Of a DNA stretch of 64,000 nt, positions 8,852 to 17,426 are shown one piece after another. Below the pieces are notes generated by a model. That model had not been told where the DNA came from. It did not search any database and saw nothing but the letters and a program-made list of their open reading frames with translations. Each line of letters opens with the position of its first letter. Position 1 is the first letter of the stretch. The stretch is from contig JABWAQ010000001.1 in the NCBI GenBank assembly GCA_013360945.1, positions 62,001 to 126,000 of the forward strand. The letters run 5' to 3'. The DNA comes from Candidatus Brocadia sp. Lineage in GTDB: Bacteria > Planctomycetota > Brocadiia > Brocadiales > Brocadiaceae. The translations under genes and the position numbers were made by a program.

Positions 8852-10174
8852 ATGATGGGAAATACATCTATAAAAGAATTTACAAATAATTGGGATACAG
8901 AGCTTGTCGCAGCCTTTCAGCTATTTAATCAGTATACCCAACGTCTTGAGGAAGCCTATAATCAACTTCAGGGTAGGGTTAAAGAGATTGACAGGGAAAT
9001 GGCATACACAAATGCCCGCTTGAAGGATAAGGTACAGGAACTTGATAGCTTAACAAAATATTTAAACAGTCTCTTAAGTAGCATTCATAGCGGTGTTATT
9101 GCCGTGAATTTAAAAGGTGAAGTATCTACCTTTAATAAAGCAGCCGAAAATATCCTAAAACTAAATACTTCAGATGTGATGGGGAAAAAGGTAGATACTG
9201 TTTTTAAGGACAGTGACGGTAGCACATCGCTATTGCTGCAGGCGCTTGAAAAAGGAAAAAATTGCAGAGATGTGGAACGGAAGATAGAAACAAATCAAGG
9301 AGTGTTAAAATGTGTTGAAAGCAGTGTGTCTTTGATTAGGGACGCAAATGAAAATACGATAGGAGCTGTAGAGGTATTCAGAGATTTATCAGAAATCAGG
9401 GAATTGGAGATGCGTCTGAGAAATGCAGATAAATTAGCTGCCATTGGCACTATGGCAGCATGTGTCGCTCATGAAATTCGTAATCCTCTCAATGGTATAG
9501 AAGGGTTTTCTGCTTTACTTGCGCGTGATTTTGAAGATTCTGATCCACGGAAGAAGTTGGTAAAAAATATAATACAAGGTACAAAAAATTTAAACAAGAC
9601 AGTAACCGAACTTCTGCTCTTTGCCCGTCCCATTAGACTGAGATTAAAGAATGCTAGTATTTCAGAGATATTGGATAAAACACTTTTTTTTGTAATAGAA
9701 GATATGAAAAAAAAAGGCATTAATAATGTCACTATCCGGAAAGAATACCATTTGGGTATGGACGTCATAAGGTGTGACTCTGAAACATTACAACAGGCTT
9801 TTTTAAACCTTTTCTTAAATGCGATTCAATCTATGACGTGTGGGGGTGATCTAACAGTATTTACGCGTATATCAGAGGATGATGAACAAGGAAATATACA
9901 GATTGGAATACGTGATACGGGGATGGGCATCAAAAAAGAAGTCGTTCATAAGATCTTCGACCCATTTTTTACGACGAAACAAGAAGGGACAGGTCTGGGA
10001 TTAGCAATTGTGAATAAGATCATTGAGGCGCACCACGGTAAGATTTTTGTTGAGAGTATGGAAGATAAAGGAACCACGTTTTATATTAATTTGCCAGGGA
10101 ATTTTAATTTCGATATAGATGTCTTCACTGATGTGTATCAAAAAAATGAAATCTTAACACCACAGTTCATATAA
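8852..10174 (+). CDS. PAS-domain histidine kinase (NtrB/FlrB/FlgS-like)
   Basis: Cytoplasmic sensor kinase with no transmembrane helix. An N-terminal coiled coil (about 20-70) precedes a PAS domain (about 70-180) and a HisKA dimerisation helix with phospho-accepting H207 in 'AHEIRNPLNGIEGF'. The HATPase_c domain (about 300-425) has an N-box 'FLNLFLNAIQSM', G1 'DTGMGI', F-box 'FDPFFTTK' and G2 'GTGLGLAIV'. The next gene is an NtrC-type response regulator 73 bp downstream, the order seen for FlrB-FlrC and FlgS-FlgR, which drive sigma-54 flagellar genes. It probably phosphorylates that regulator, and perhaps the orphan regulator at 1363. The second ATG (8855) is an equally possible start. Confidence 0.93.
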   Translation: MMGNTSIKEFTNNWDTELVAAFQLFNQYTQRLEEAYNQLQGRVKEIDREMAYTNARLKDKVQELDSLTKYLNSLLSSIHSGVIAVNLKGEVSTFNKAAENILKLNTSDVMGKKVDTVFKDSDGSTSLLLQALEKGKNCRDVERKIETNQGVLKCVESSVSLIRDANENTIGAVEVFRDLSEIRELEMRLRNADKLAAIGTMAACVAHEIRNPLNGIEGFSALLARDFEDSDPRKKLVKNIIQGTKNLNKTVTELLLFARPIRLRLKNASISEILDKTLFFVIEDMKKKGINNVTIRKEYHLGMDVIRCDSETLQQAFLNLFLNAIQSMTCGGDLTVFTRISEDDEQGNIQIGIRDTGMGIKKEVVHKIFDPFFTTKQEGTGLGLAIVNKIIEAHHGKIFVESMEDKGTTFYINLPGNFNFDIDVFTDVYQKNEILTPQFI

Positions 10175-10247
10175 AGACATGATCTTATTGAGACGGATGG
10201 TTTATCCACAATGTTTATGATTTTGTTACTTTCCAGGGGAATAAAAA

Positions 10248-11642
10248 ATGAGTGTTGAAAAGGTGTTGGTAGTGGATGATGACATGTTAGGGCGTGAATA
10301 TCTTTGTGAAACGTTATCAAGAGGCGGATACGAAGCAGTTTCAGCAAACGATGGACATCAAGCGGTAACAAAGATTAGCAAAGAAGGGTATGATTTGATT
10401 TTTCTGGATATGAAGATGCCAGGCATGTGCGGCATGGAGGTTCTCGAAAAGGTAAAGACTATTTCACCGGAGACTGTTGTGATCCTTATGACGGCTTATG
10501 GGACGATTGAAACCGCAGTAGAGGCTATGAAAAAAGGGGCGTATGATTATATTATAAAACCATTTTCACCAGATCAAATAGAGCTTTTAATCTCAAGGGT
10601 TAATGAACGGCAGAAGTTAATAATGGAGAACAGGTATTGGAGATATAATTCAAATGTTGATGAGAAATTGAATCCTGTTTTTAGCCGAAATTCTAAGATG
10701 TTCCAAATATATGAGCAGATAAAAAGAATTGCGCTGAGCAAGGCAAGTGTTCTTATTCAAGGGGAAAGTGGTACCGGAAAGGAACTCGTTGCACGCGCGA
10801 TTCACTTTCATAGCCAGCGTAGTGGAAAGCCTTTTATTCGGGTTAATTGTGCTGCATTGGCCGAAACACTTTTGGAAAGTGAGCTATTTGGACACGAACG
10901 CGGTGCTTATACCGGCGCCATTTCAAAGCACATGGGGCGTTTTGAATTAGCGAACGAAGGTACTTTGCTGCTGGATGAGATCAGCGAAATATCGCCCAAT
11001 ATTCAGGCCAAATTACTCAGGGTTCTTGAAGAGGAAGAGTTTGAGAGAGTTGGAGGCGAAAAGACCGTAAAGATCGACGTTAGGATTGTGGCAACAACAA
11101 ATAGAAATCTGATGGAAGAAATTCATAACGGCACATTCCGTGAAGATCTTTTCTATCGTCTGAATGTTGTGCCTATATTTTTGCCACCCTTGCGGGAAAG
11201 GCGAGAGGATATCCCTCTGCTCGTGGACTATTATCTCAAAAAATATAGTCTTGAAAATAACGCACTTGTCAAATCTATAGATAAGGAAACCATGAATTAT
11301 CTGTGTCAGTACAATTGGCCAGGAAACGTAAGAGAATTAAAAAATATTGTACAAAGGGCTGTGGTTATGGGATCATCTGAGATACTCCAAATAGAACAAT
11401 TTACCTGCCTTTTTACGTATCAGGATATGAAACGATCCGACAATACATTAGCGGCTGGAAAAGCTATTGAGGAGGTGGAGAGAGATTTGATTTACCATAC
11501 ACTTGAAAAAACAGGTGGGAATAAAACCAGGGCTGCAGAATTGCTTAAGATTACAACAAGGACATTGCGAAATAAACTTAACAAATATGATGCAGAACAT
11601 AAATTTTCCCCCGATCAGGAAACAATTTCCTGCGTGAAATGA
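10248..11642 (+). CDS. NtrC-family sigma-54-dependent response regulator (FlrC/FlgR-like)
   Basis: The receiver domain (about 4-120) has D10-D12, phospho-acceptor D54 and the Lys of 'IKPF'. The AAA+ domain (about 145-375) has Walker A 'GESGTGKE', the sigma-54-contact loop as GAYTGA, and Walker B 'LLLDEI'. The Fis-like helix-turn-helix (about 420-455) contains 'KTRAAELLKITTRTLRNKL'. At 464 aa it is full length. It follows its probable kinase and directly precedes flgB, which has a sigma-54 promoter-like site. It is the best candidate activator for the basal-body genes here. It differs throughout from the regulator at 1363, so the two are older paralogues rather than a recent duplication. Confidence 0.93.
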   Translation: MSVEKVLVVDDDMLGREYLCETLSRGGYEAVSANDGHQAVTKISKEGYDLIFLDMKMPGMCGMEVLEKVKTISPETVVILMTAYGTIETAVEAMKKGAYDYIIKPFSPDQIELLISRVNERQKLIMENRYWRYNSNVDEKLNPVFSRNSKMFQIYEQIKRIALSKASVLIQGESGTGKELVARAIHFHSQRSGKPFIRVNCAALAETLLESELFGHERGAYTGAISKHMGRFELANEGTLLLDEISEISPNIQAKLLRVLEEEEFERVGGEKTVKIDVRIVATTNRNLMEEIHNGTFREDLFYRLNVVPIFLPPLRERREDIPLLVDYYLKKYSLENNALVKSIDKETMNYLCQYNWPGNVRELKNIVQRAVVMGSSEILQIEQFTCLFTYQDMKRSDNTLAAGKAIEEVERDLIYHTLEKTGGNKTRAAELLKITTRTLRNKLNKYDAEHKFSPDQETISCVK

Positions 11643-11746
11643 ATATTTTCCCCGCCAGTTTATGACAATTGCTTTCGTGTATTGCAGTAACAATCAATAC
11701 TAACAATAGTTAGGTAACATCGCCTATCACAGATTATTTGAATATT

Positions 11747-11764
11747 ATGGCATTTGTCTTGCTA
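11747..11764 (+). promoter_or_regulatory. Sigma-54 -24/-12 promoter-like site before flgB
   Basis: TGGCATTTGTCTTGCT has GG at 11749-11750 and GC at 11761-11762 with exact 10-nt spacing. The predicted start (about 11774) lies only about 9 nt before the flgB ATG and would cut into the GGAGG ribosome site (11772-11776). Either the real start is slightly upstream or the match is only partly functional. Confidence 0.55.
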
Positions 11765-11782
11765 TAGTTTTGGAGGATACAT

Positions 11783-12160
11783 ATGATTACAGGTGTGGAT
11801 AAAGGAATTAATTTATTGGAAAAAATGTTAGACGTCTCGGCACTGAAACATAAAGTTATTGCAAACAACATCGCTAATATTAATACTCCTGGTTATAAAA
11901 AAATGGAGGTAAGCTTTGCCGGACAGCTTGAAAAAACGATAAAAGATACATCGGTAAATAAAATTGATAAGATGCAGCCAAAGATTGTTATTTCGAAAGA
12001 CGGTACAGATGGAGCCGTACGGAATGACGGTAATAATGTAGATATGGATAAAGAGGTTGCCTCTTTGATGAAGAATACACTTTCGTATAACATTTATACG
12101 CAATTGTTGGCAAAGAAGATGGAGTTGTTAAAGTCAGCAATAGAGAACTCTAGAGTTTAA
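11783..12160 (+). CDS. flgB: Flagellar proximal rod protein FlgB
   Basis: Component of the proximal rod that connects the MS ring to the drive shaft. It is exported through the flagellar type III apparatus and assembled in the periplasm. The N-terminal rod motif is present ('HKVIANNIANINTPGYKK'), as is the C-terminal helix ('NTLSYNIYTQLLAKKMELL'). The 125 aa length is normal. An excellent ribosome site (GGAGG) precedes the ATG. It is first in flgB-flgC-fliE, with 13 bp to flgC. Confidence 0.97.
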   Translation: MITGVDKGINLLEKMLDVSALKHKVIANNIANINTPGYKKMEVSFAGQLEKTIKDTSVNKIDKMQPKIVISKDGTDGAVRNDGNNVDMDKEVASLMKNTLSYNIYTQLLAKKMELLKSAIENSRV

Positions 12161-12173
12161 AAGGAGCAAATAT

Positions 12174-12617
12174 ATGGGAATGGATAACATGCTTTCAGTA
12201 CTTGATATCAGTAGTTCTGGATTATCTGCCGAACGGATACGCATGAACGTAATCGCTAATAATATTGCTAATGCAAATGCCACCGAGACCTTAGAAGGTG
12301 GGCCATACCGTAAAGAGAATGTGGTATTTTCTTCGGTACTCAACAAAACATTAAAGAATGGTGATGTTAAAGGTGCTGAGAGATTAGGTGGTGTTAAAGT
12401 GCAAGGAATCGTTAAAAGTACAGAACCATTTAATAAGGTATATATTCCTGGACATCCCAAATCAGACGCAAAAGGTTTTGTGGATATGCCTAATGTAAAT
12501 ATCATGATGGAGATGGTAGATCTTGTTACAGCAACAAGGTCATATGAAGCAAACCTTGCCGTAATAAATTCATCTAAAGATATGAACAATCGAGCCTTGT
12601 CGATTATTGGGAAATAG
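12174..12617 (+). CDS. flgC: Flagellar proximal rod protein FlgC
   Basis: Second proximal-rod subunit. The rod-protein N-terminal motif is visible ('GLSAERIRMNVIANNIANAN'), with the 'GPYRKENVVF' segment, the 'YIPGHPKSDAKGFVDMPNVN' signature and the C-terminal heptad helix ('MVDLVTATRSYEANLAV'). At 147 aa it is typical. It sits between flgB and fliE with short gaps (13 and 11 bp), consistent with one transcript. Confidence 0.97.
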   Translation: MGMDNMLSVLDISSSGLSAERIRMNVIANNIANANATETLEGGPYRKENVVFSSVLNKTLKNGDVKGAERLGGVKVQGIVKSTEPFNKVYIPGHPKSDAKGFVDMPNVNIMMEMVDLVTATRSYEANLAVINSSKDMNNRALSIIGK

Positions 12618-12628
12618 GAGATAAATCT

Positions 12629-12931
12629 ATGGATATTTCACCGATTAAAAATAAAGAGACTGGCCCAACAAGTAAGGAGCTTGTTAGTTCAATTGAGGAA
12701 CAAGGGCAAGATTCCTCGTTTAAAAGGACATTGAGTGGCTTTTTTAATGAAGTAAACGACCTTCAGACAAAAGCCAATGCAAGCATTGAAAATCTTGCAA
12801 CCGGAAAAGTTGAAAATGTTCATGAGGTTATGATTGCTATGGCAAAGGCAGAAGTTAGTTTTAAATTTATGATGGAGGCACGCAATAAGCTCGTGGAAAC
12901 TTACAAAGAAGTTATGCGGATGCAGATGTAG
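12629..12931 (+). CDS. fliE: Flagellar hook-basal body protein FliE
   Basis: FliE is the adaptor between the MS ring and the proximal rod and the first exported rod-type substrate. At 100 aa it is a normal length. It contains the conserved stretch 'FNEVNDLQTKANASIENLA' and the C-terminal 'KAEVSFKFMMEARNKLVETY'. In most operons fliF follows directly. Here about 1.2 kb of repeat and decayed transposase sequence intervenes. Confidence 0.96.
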   Translation: MDISPIKNKETGPTSKELVSSIEEQGQDSSFKRTLSGFFNEVNDLQTKANASIENLATGKVENVHEVMIAMAKAEVSFKFMMEARNKLVETYKEVMRMQM

Positions 12932-13149
12932 TATTTGAAATGATTACATATCAAAAAAATCATCTCAGATAAATCCTTTGTTTTCAAGCTTCGTTCTAAT
13001 TGGTTTAAACCCAATTCTAACCGCAATATTTTAATTAGGCCTTCGGCAGCTTTTTTATCGTCATGTAGAGGCAATTCATGAATTGCCTCTACAAGGATTG
13101 AAATTCCTATACATTTAATTAGGACTTCGTCGACTTTGTTTGCAGTCAC
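12901..13149 (-). other. 82-codon minus-strand ORF containing an in-frame palindrome; doubtful gene
   Basis: Starting at a GTG (13147-13149), this frame reads through the 28-bp palindrome at 13065-13092 (giving VEAIHELPL) and ends over the 3' end of fliE on the opposite strand. The central part looks protein-like (charged helix with 'KKAAEGLIKILRLELGLNQL'). It may be a remnant of a small gene or simply translated repeat DNA. I have no functional assignment. Confidence 0.25.
13065..13092. repeat. Perfect 28-bp palindrome (REP-like)
   Basis: GTAGAGGCAATTCA is followed immediately by its exact reverse complement, with no loop. It lies between fliE and the decayed insertion element. Palindromes of this type are scattered in many bacterial genomes as REP-like repeats; other copies were not searched for. 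Confidence 0.85.
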
Positions 13150-13594
13150 ATGTTAGTGTGTTGGTTCACCGGGCAATAGGGACGAATACTTTCCTGCTTT
13201 ATTGTCTTGTGCCACCTTTCTATTTTCCCATTACTTTGAGGATAGAAAGGTGATGTTTTTACATGCGTCATTCCACTTATCCGAATGTACTCCTTGAAAT
13301 CCTTTGCTATGAACTGGGGGCCATTGTCAGAAATGATCCTTGGTTTGACATCAGGATGCTTCTCTTTAGCCCGTTCCAAAATAATTTCCACCTCCGTTTC
13401 TTTCATGGTCTCACGAATTTCCCAAGGTACTATTTGTCTGCTATAACCGTCTAAAACGGCACAGAGATAATAATACGTGCCGCTAATATTCTGGTACGAC
13501 ACGTCTATGTGTCAGTGTTCATTCGGTTTTAAAGGCTGCACAAAACCCGTTCCTTTTTTTTGACGGCCTCCGGTTCCATTTCCGGCTGAAGCAG
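13146..13594 (-). pseudogene. Transposase fragment (rve/DDE integrase core) with nonsense mutation
   Basis: On the minus strand the frame reads G-T-G-F-V-Q-P-L-K-P-N-E-H, then a stop (TGA, at 13512-13514), then H-I-D-V-S-Y. The family has Trp at that position (EHWHID), so TGG has become TGA. The remaining core contains 'RIISDNGPQFIAKDF' (second catalytic Asp) and 'YPQSNGKIERWHKTIKQE' (catalytic Glu). After 'IRPYCP' the homology ends at the left inverted repeat, and the last residues are read from the repeat itself. The upstream limit is approximate. Not functional. Confidence 0.8.
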
Positions 13595-13764
13595 GGCAAT
13601 TGTGAGCGAGAGAGGAGCGATTTAGCTCTTCTCTCGCTCACAATCAAAGAAAGACGAACCGCAGTTCCTCTTATGCCTAAAAAATCCTGAGGTCTGGGGC
13701 AAAGCCCCAGCTTTAGTAGCTTATTTTAAATTTAAAAATTCCAATTCACGGTGAACCAACACAC
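13156..13764. mobile_element. Decayed insertion element bounded by 16-bp inverted repeats
   Basis: The ends are perfect inverted copies of 16 bp: GTGTGTTGGTTCACCG at 13156-13171 and its reverse complement at 13749-13764. Inside is a fragment of an IS3/IS481-type transposase on the minus strand, plus two hairpins (13599-13644 and 13694-13710). The transposase homology stops at the left repeat, so its C-terminus is missing. The bases just outside the repeats are not a clear target duplication. A 13-bp segment, TTGAAATTCCTAT, recurs on both sides (13098-13110 and 13788-13800). The element is inactive and splits fliE from fliF. Confidence 0.65.
13599..13644. repeat. 20-bp stem-loop inside transposase remnant
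   Basis: The left arm 13599-13618 and right arm 13625-13644 are complementary over 20 bp with one mismatch and a 6-nt loop. A second, short GC-rich hairpin follows at 13694-13710 (CTGGGGC/GCCCCAG). Neither is followed by a T-run, so they are not clear terminators. Confidence 0.7.
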
Positions 13765-14044
13765 GCCGTCGCTCTGCAATCGCATCCTTGAAATTCCTAT
13801 GCAATCAAGTTAGAACTTTTTTTCTATTGTAAGATAATTTTTAGTTCTGGTCCGCGGTTCAAATATTTTGTGAGGTAAGGTTGTTAAAATAATGTACAGT
13901 GAAAAGTACATTAGAGTGTAATCATAGACTTCCACTTTCATTAGCTCATATTCGGTATGGAAGTCATTATGTATAATCGAACCATAGCTTTAAATATAGC
14001 AATGAGTTAAGACTATTTTGCCTTGAGTAACTTTGTAATGGTTC

Positions 14045-14061
14045 TTGGTACTAAAATTGCT
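14045..14061 (+). promoter_or_regulatory. Sigma-54 -24/-12 promoter-like site before fliF
   Basis: TGGTACTAAAATTGCT has GG at 14047-14048 and GC at 14059-14060 with exact 10-nt spacing. The predicted start is near 14072, 44 bp before the fliF ATG at 14116. It lies downstream of the insertion remnant, so it would keep fliF and the following genes expressed independently of flgB. Confidence 0.65.
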
Positions 14062-14115
14062 CCATCCTTTATAAACGACAAATTTTACAGTGACTTGAAA
14101 TGGAGACAGGGGACG

Positions 14116-15726
14116 ATGAATTTTGATTTGAAGAAAATGATGGATCAATTTGGGAGTATCTGGAACGGAATCAGCTTCTCGCATAAATTTATTATGATTA
14201 TGATGACCTTGGGATTTATGGGCGGAGTTATTGGAGTAACGCAATGGGCAAGGAAACCTGATTTTGGATTACTGTATGGAGAGCTGAATCCAAAAGAAAG
14301 CGGAGAAATTATAGACTTTATAAAAGAAGAAAATATTCCTTATCAAATTGGCGGGAGTGGATCTACAATCTTGATTCCCACTGAAAAAATATATGAAACA
14401 AGACTGAGGCTTGCAAGTAAAGGACTGCCGCGAGAGGAATCAGGGTATGAGTTGCTTGATAAGGTGGGTTTTGGTACGTCAGATTTTGTACAACGAGTGA
14501 ATTATCGCAGGGCAATTCAGGGAGAGCTTGCTAAAACGATCAGACATTTAGACTACATTGAATGGGCGCAGGTACATGTTGCTATGCCCGAAACCTCTCT
14601 CTTTGTCGAGGACGAAAAACCACCTACTGCATCTGTAATTTTAAAGTTGAAAATGAAGAGTGGTGGAGTGTTAAAACCTGAGCAGGTTGCCAGCATCACA
14701 CATTTGGTAAGTTCAAGCGTTGAGGGGCTTAAACCAGAGAATGTTGCCATTGCCGACACCCGCGGAAACTTGCTTTCTAAAAAGGAATCACCCTCATCGA
14801 ATGCTGGTGTGAGTAACGATCAATTAGAAGTTAAGAAAAAGATCGAAGAATACTTTGTTGCTAAGGCCCAGGATATCCTGGAAAGGATTGTCGGAACTGG
14901 AAAGTCAGTTGTACGTGTAAGTGCCGACCTGGACTTTAAACACATAGACGAAAAGTTAGTCGAGTTTGATCCGGAACGCAGAGTGCCCAAAGTTCAAACT
15001 GTAACGACAAGGGTATCTGGCGGTGCGCCTTTTTCAGGAGGAGGTGTGCCCGGAATGCAGGCCAATCTGAACCTTTCCCAGTCAGGAATTATTCAATCTG
15101 TAGGGTCTTCCGAAGAAGAAGAGACAGCGCAAACACAGTATGAACTGAGTAAGACAGAACGCATTATTGCTGATCATGGAGCAAATTTAAAAAGATTATC
15201 CGTGGCAGTGCTTGTGGATGGTACATATGAAGAGAATAGAACCGAAGACGGAAAAATTCAAAAGATTTATGTTCCCAGAAGTAAAGATGACATGACGCGA
15301 ATTGCAGCACTGGTAAAACAGGCAATCGGAATAGACGAATCCGGCAATCGTAATGATGGTTTTGAGTTACAGAACGTACAATTTTATGAGCCGTCTTATG
15401 AAGCGGAGGAGGCATCTATTAAAAAAGAGCAACAAAAAGAATTTATGTTAAAGATGGCAAAAAATGGGTCACTTGCAATTACTGTTTTAGTTTTCCTCAT
15501 GTTCATGTTGAGAAGCATGAAAAAACTTAAGGCAGTAAAAAAAGTTGAGACACAGAATAATTCCATCCAGATACATACCGCTCAGATGACTGAAGACGAA
15601 GATGATCTAGAAAAAGCTGCTGAAGCAAGCCATTCGGCATTACGTGAGCAGGTTATTAAAAATATAAGAAAAGATCCAAGCATGACTGCAAGTTCATTAA
15701 AAAAATGGCTTACTGGTGATAGATAA
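14116..15726 (+). CDS. fliF: Flagellar MS-ring protein FliF
   Basis: Forms the membrane MS ring on which the basal body and rotor assemble. I chose the ATG at 14116 (536 aa, preceded by AGGGG) rather than the TTG at 14023, because the upstream extension covers a sigma-54 promoter-like site and is not FliF-like. It has an N-terminal transmembrane helix ('FIMIMMTLGFMGGVIGV'), ring-building motifs ('DFGLLYGELNPKESGEI', 'RLRLASKGLP', 'QRVNYRRAIQGELAKTI'), a second transmembrane helix near the C-terminus, and a C-terminal FliG-binding tail. First gene of the long fliF-fliN operon. Confidence 0.96.
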   Translation: MNFDLKKMMDQFGSIWNGISFSHKFIMIMMTLGFMGGVIGVTQWARKPDFGLLYGELNPKESGEIIDFIKEENIPYQIGGSGSTILIPTEKIYETRLRLASKGLPREESGYELLDKVGFGTSDFVQRVNYRRAIQGELAKTIRHLDYIEWAQVHVAMPETSLFVEDEKPPTASVILKLKMKSGGVLKPEQVASITHLVSSSVEGLKPENVAIADTRGNLLSKKESPSSNAGVSNDQLEVKKKIEEYFVAKAQDILERIVGTGKSVVRVSADLDFKHIDEKLVEFDPERRVPKVQTVTTRVSGGAPFSGGGVPGMQANLNLSQSGIIQSVGSSEEEETAQTQYELSKTERIIADHGANLKRLSVAVLVDGTYEENRTEDGKIQKIYVPRSKDDMTRIAALVKQAIGIDESGNRNDGFELQNVQFYEPSYEAEEASIKKEQQKEFMLKMAKNGSLAITVLVFLMFMLRSMKKLKAVKKVETQNNSIQIHTAQMTEDEDDLEKAAEASHSALREQVIKNIRKDPSMTASSLKKWLTGDR

Positions 15727-15735
15727 TTGGGATAA

Positions 15736-16758
15736 ATGAATATGCCACAAGTAACAGGAATACAGAAAGTTGCGATCTTATTATCAACTCTTGACGCCGA
15801 CACTGCGGCGGAAGTGATTAAAGGGTTTAATGACGAGGAAATTGCGGCTATTACAGCCACAATGTCTGATATTGATCGCACTGATAAAGAACTCGTTGAG
15901 AGGGTGCTCAGTGAGTTATCTGACGAACTAAAATCAAATAAAAAGGTTATAAAATACGATAACAATTCCTTCAAAAAACTTCTTGAAAAGGCTATAGGGG
16001 TACAAAAAAGTGAGGAAATTATAACCAGTGTTGAGGAAGGGAGTATGTTTCCTGCACCTTTTTCAGCACTCAAAGAGGTAGGTGATGAAGATGTGATGCG
16101 CATCCTCGTAAGTGAGCACCCCCAAACGATTGCACTGATATTGTCCTATGTTGATTCGCAACGTGCGGCAAAGATCCTTTCGCAATTCTCAACAGAGATT
16201 CAATCGGATATCATTATGAGAATAGCCACGATGGAGCCTCCACCTGCAAAGTTGTTATTGACGGTGAATGAAGTTGTTTTATCAAAGATAAGGAGTGAGG
16301 ACCGGCGTCGAAAAACACCCGCGAAGAAAAAATATAAATTTGCTTCCGAAATAATTGGCAGTATGGAAGGATCGGCTGATAAAAATGTAATTGACCAGAT
16401 GAGCTATAAAAATCCAGAACTTGCAGATGAGATTAAAAAGTTGTTGTTCACCTTTGAGGATATTATTAATGTCCAGGATGAAGCGCTGAGAAAAATCCTC
16501 ACAGAGGTTGACAATAATGTGATTGCACTGGCGCTCAAAACGGCCAATCCAGAAATTGAGAGGAAATTCTTCTGCAACATGTCTAAGCGTGTCGGAGATT
16601 CTGTCAAAGAAGAGAGGGACATGCTGGGGCCGAGACTCTTATCCGAAGTGGAGGCAGCACAACAGCAGATTGTTGAAGCAGTAAAACGACTTGAAGCAAA
16701 AGGGGAATCTGTTCTGAAAAAGAAGGGCGCAAAAGGGAGTGAAGATAAATTTGTATGA
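15736..16758 (+). CDS. fliG: Flagellar rotor/switch protein FliG
   Basis: FliG couples the MS ring to the C ring and interacts with the stator to make torque. At 340 aa it has the usual length. Visible are the N-terminal 'QKVAILLSTLDADTAAEV' segment, the middle-domain EHPQ motif ('SEHPQTIALILSYV') and the C-terminal charged helix ('SKRVGDSVKEERDMLGP') that faces the stator. It follows fliF by 9 bp and its stop overlaps the fliH start (ATGA). Confidence 0.97.
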   Translation: MNMPQVTGIQKVAILLSTLDADTAAEVIKGFNDEEIAAITATMSDIDRTDKELVERVLSELSDELKSNKKVIKYDNNSFKKLLEKAIGVQKSEEIITSVEEGSMFPAPFSALKEVGDEDVMRILVSEHPQTIALILSYVDSQRAAKILSQFSTEIQSDIIMRIATMEPPPAKLLLTVNEVVLSKIRSEDRRRKTPAKKKYKFASEIIGSMEGSADKNVIDQMSYKNPELADEIKKLLFTFEDIINVQDEALRKILTEVDNNVIALALKTANPEIERKFFCNMSKRVGDSVKEERDMLGPRLLSEVEAAQQQIVEAVKRLEAKGESVLKKKGAKGSEDKFV

Positions 16759-17426
16759 AAAATAAAAAGGTATATCTGTCGCCAGACGTTAAAGGTATTT
16801 ATGTTTTACAATCCCTAAAGCATCAAAACAGTCATTCCAAAAAGGATCATGACATAAGACTGGAACCGAAAGAAACAGAAGAGGAAGAAAAAAGAATAAA
16901 AGAGCTTGAATCTGCGAAAGAAGAGGCATACAAAAAAGGAAGGATAGATGCTGAACGCAACTTTACATTGGAAGTAGAAAAACTAAGAAACGAATATGCA
17001 TCGTTACAGGCCATGCTTCAAAATGCAGTCAGGCTTCTAACGGATGAAATTGAAAAAATATGGCAAGAATGTGAATCTGAGATTATAAAACTTATTTTAA
17101 TTATTTCAAGGAAGATAGTAGGATATGAAATTAATCATAATAGTATAAATGTTATAAAACATATGACCAAAGAAGTACTTACCTCCGCAGGTGAGAAAAA
17201 GATTTTTGCTATAAGGCTTTCGCCTGATGATATAAAAAAAATAAATATTCTGGAAGAAATGAAAATGATGGATCAACACATAAAGATAGTGGAAGATGGA
17301 TCAATCATTCCAGGTGGATGTATAGTTGAAACAGATTTTGGAAGCTTAGATAGCCAGATAGAAACACGTTGGGAAGAAATTCAGAAAGCCTTATTAGGTG
17401 ATAAAAATGGGCCAACTGTACATTGA
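16755..17426 (+). CDS. fliH: Flagellar export ATPase regulator FliH
   Basis: FliH binds FliI and FliN and docks the export ATPase at the C ring. At 223 aa it has the charged N-terminal coil ('KRIKELESAKEEAYKKGRID') and the V-ATPase-E-like C-terminal half with 'LILIISRKIVGYEI' and 'EDGSIIPGGCIVETDFGSLD', which are characteristic. The ATGA overlap with fliG and the overlap with fliI support translational coupling. Confidence 0.93.
   Translation: MKNKKVYLSPDVKGIYVLQSLKHQNSHSKKDHDIRLEPKETEEEEKRIKELESAKEEAYKKGRIDAERNFTLEVEKLRNEYASLQAMLQNAVRLLTDEIEKIWQECESEIIKLILIISRKIVGYEINHNSINVIKHMTKEVLTSAGEKKIFAIRLSPDDIKKINILEEMKMMDQHIKIVEDGSIIPGGCIVETDFGSLDSQIETRWEEIQKALLGDKNGPTVH

Noticed and set aside
14023-14115. 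TTG-started N-terminal extension of FliF
   Set aside because: It overlaps the sigma-54 promoter-like site and lacks FliF similarity; the ATG at 14116 has a better ribosome site.
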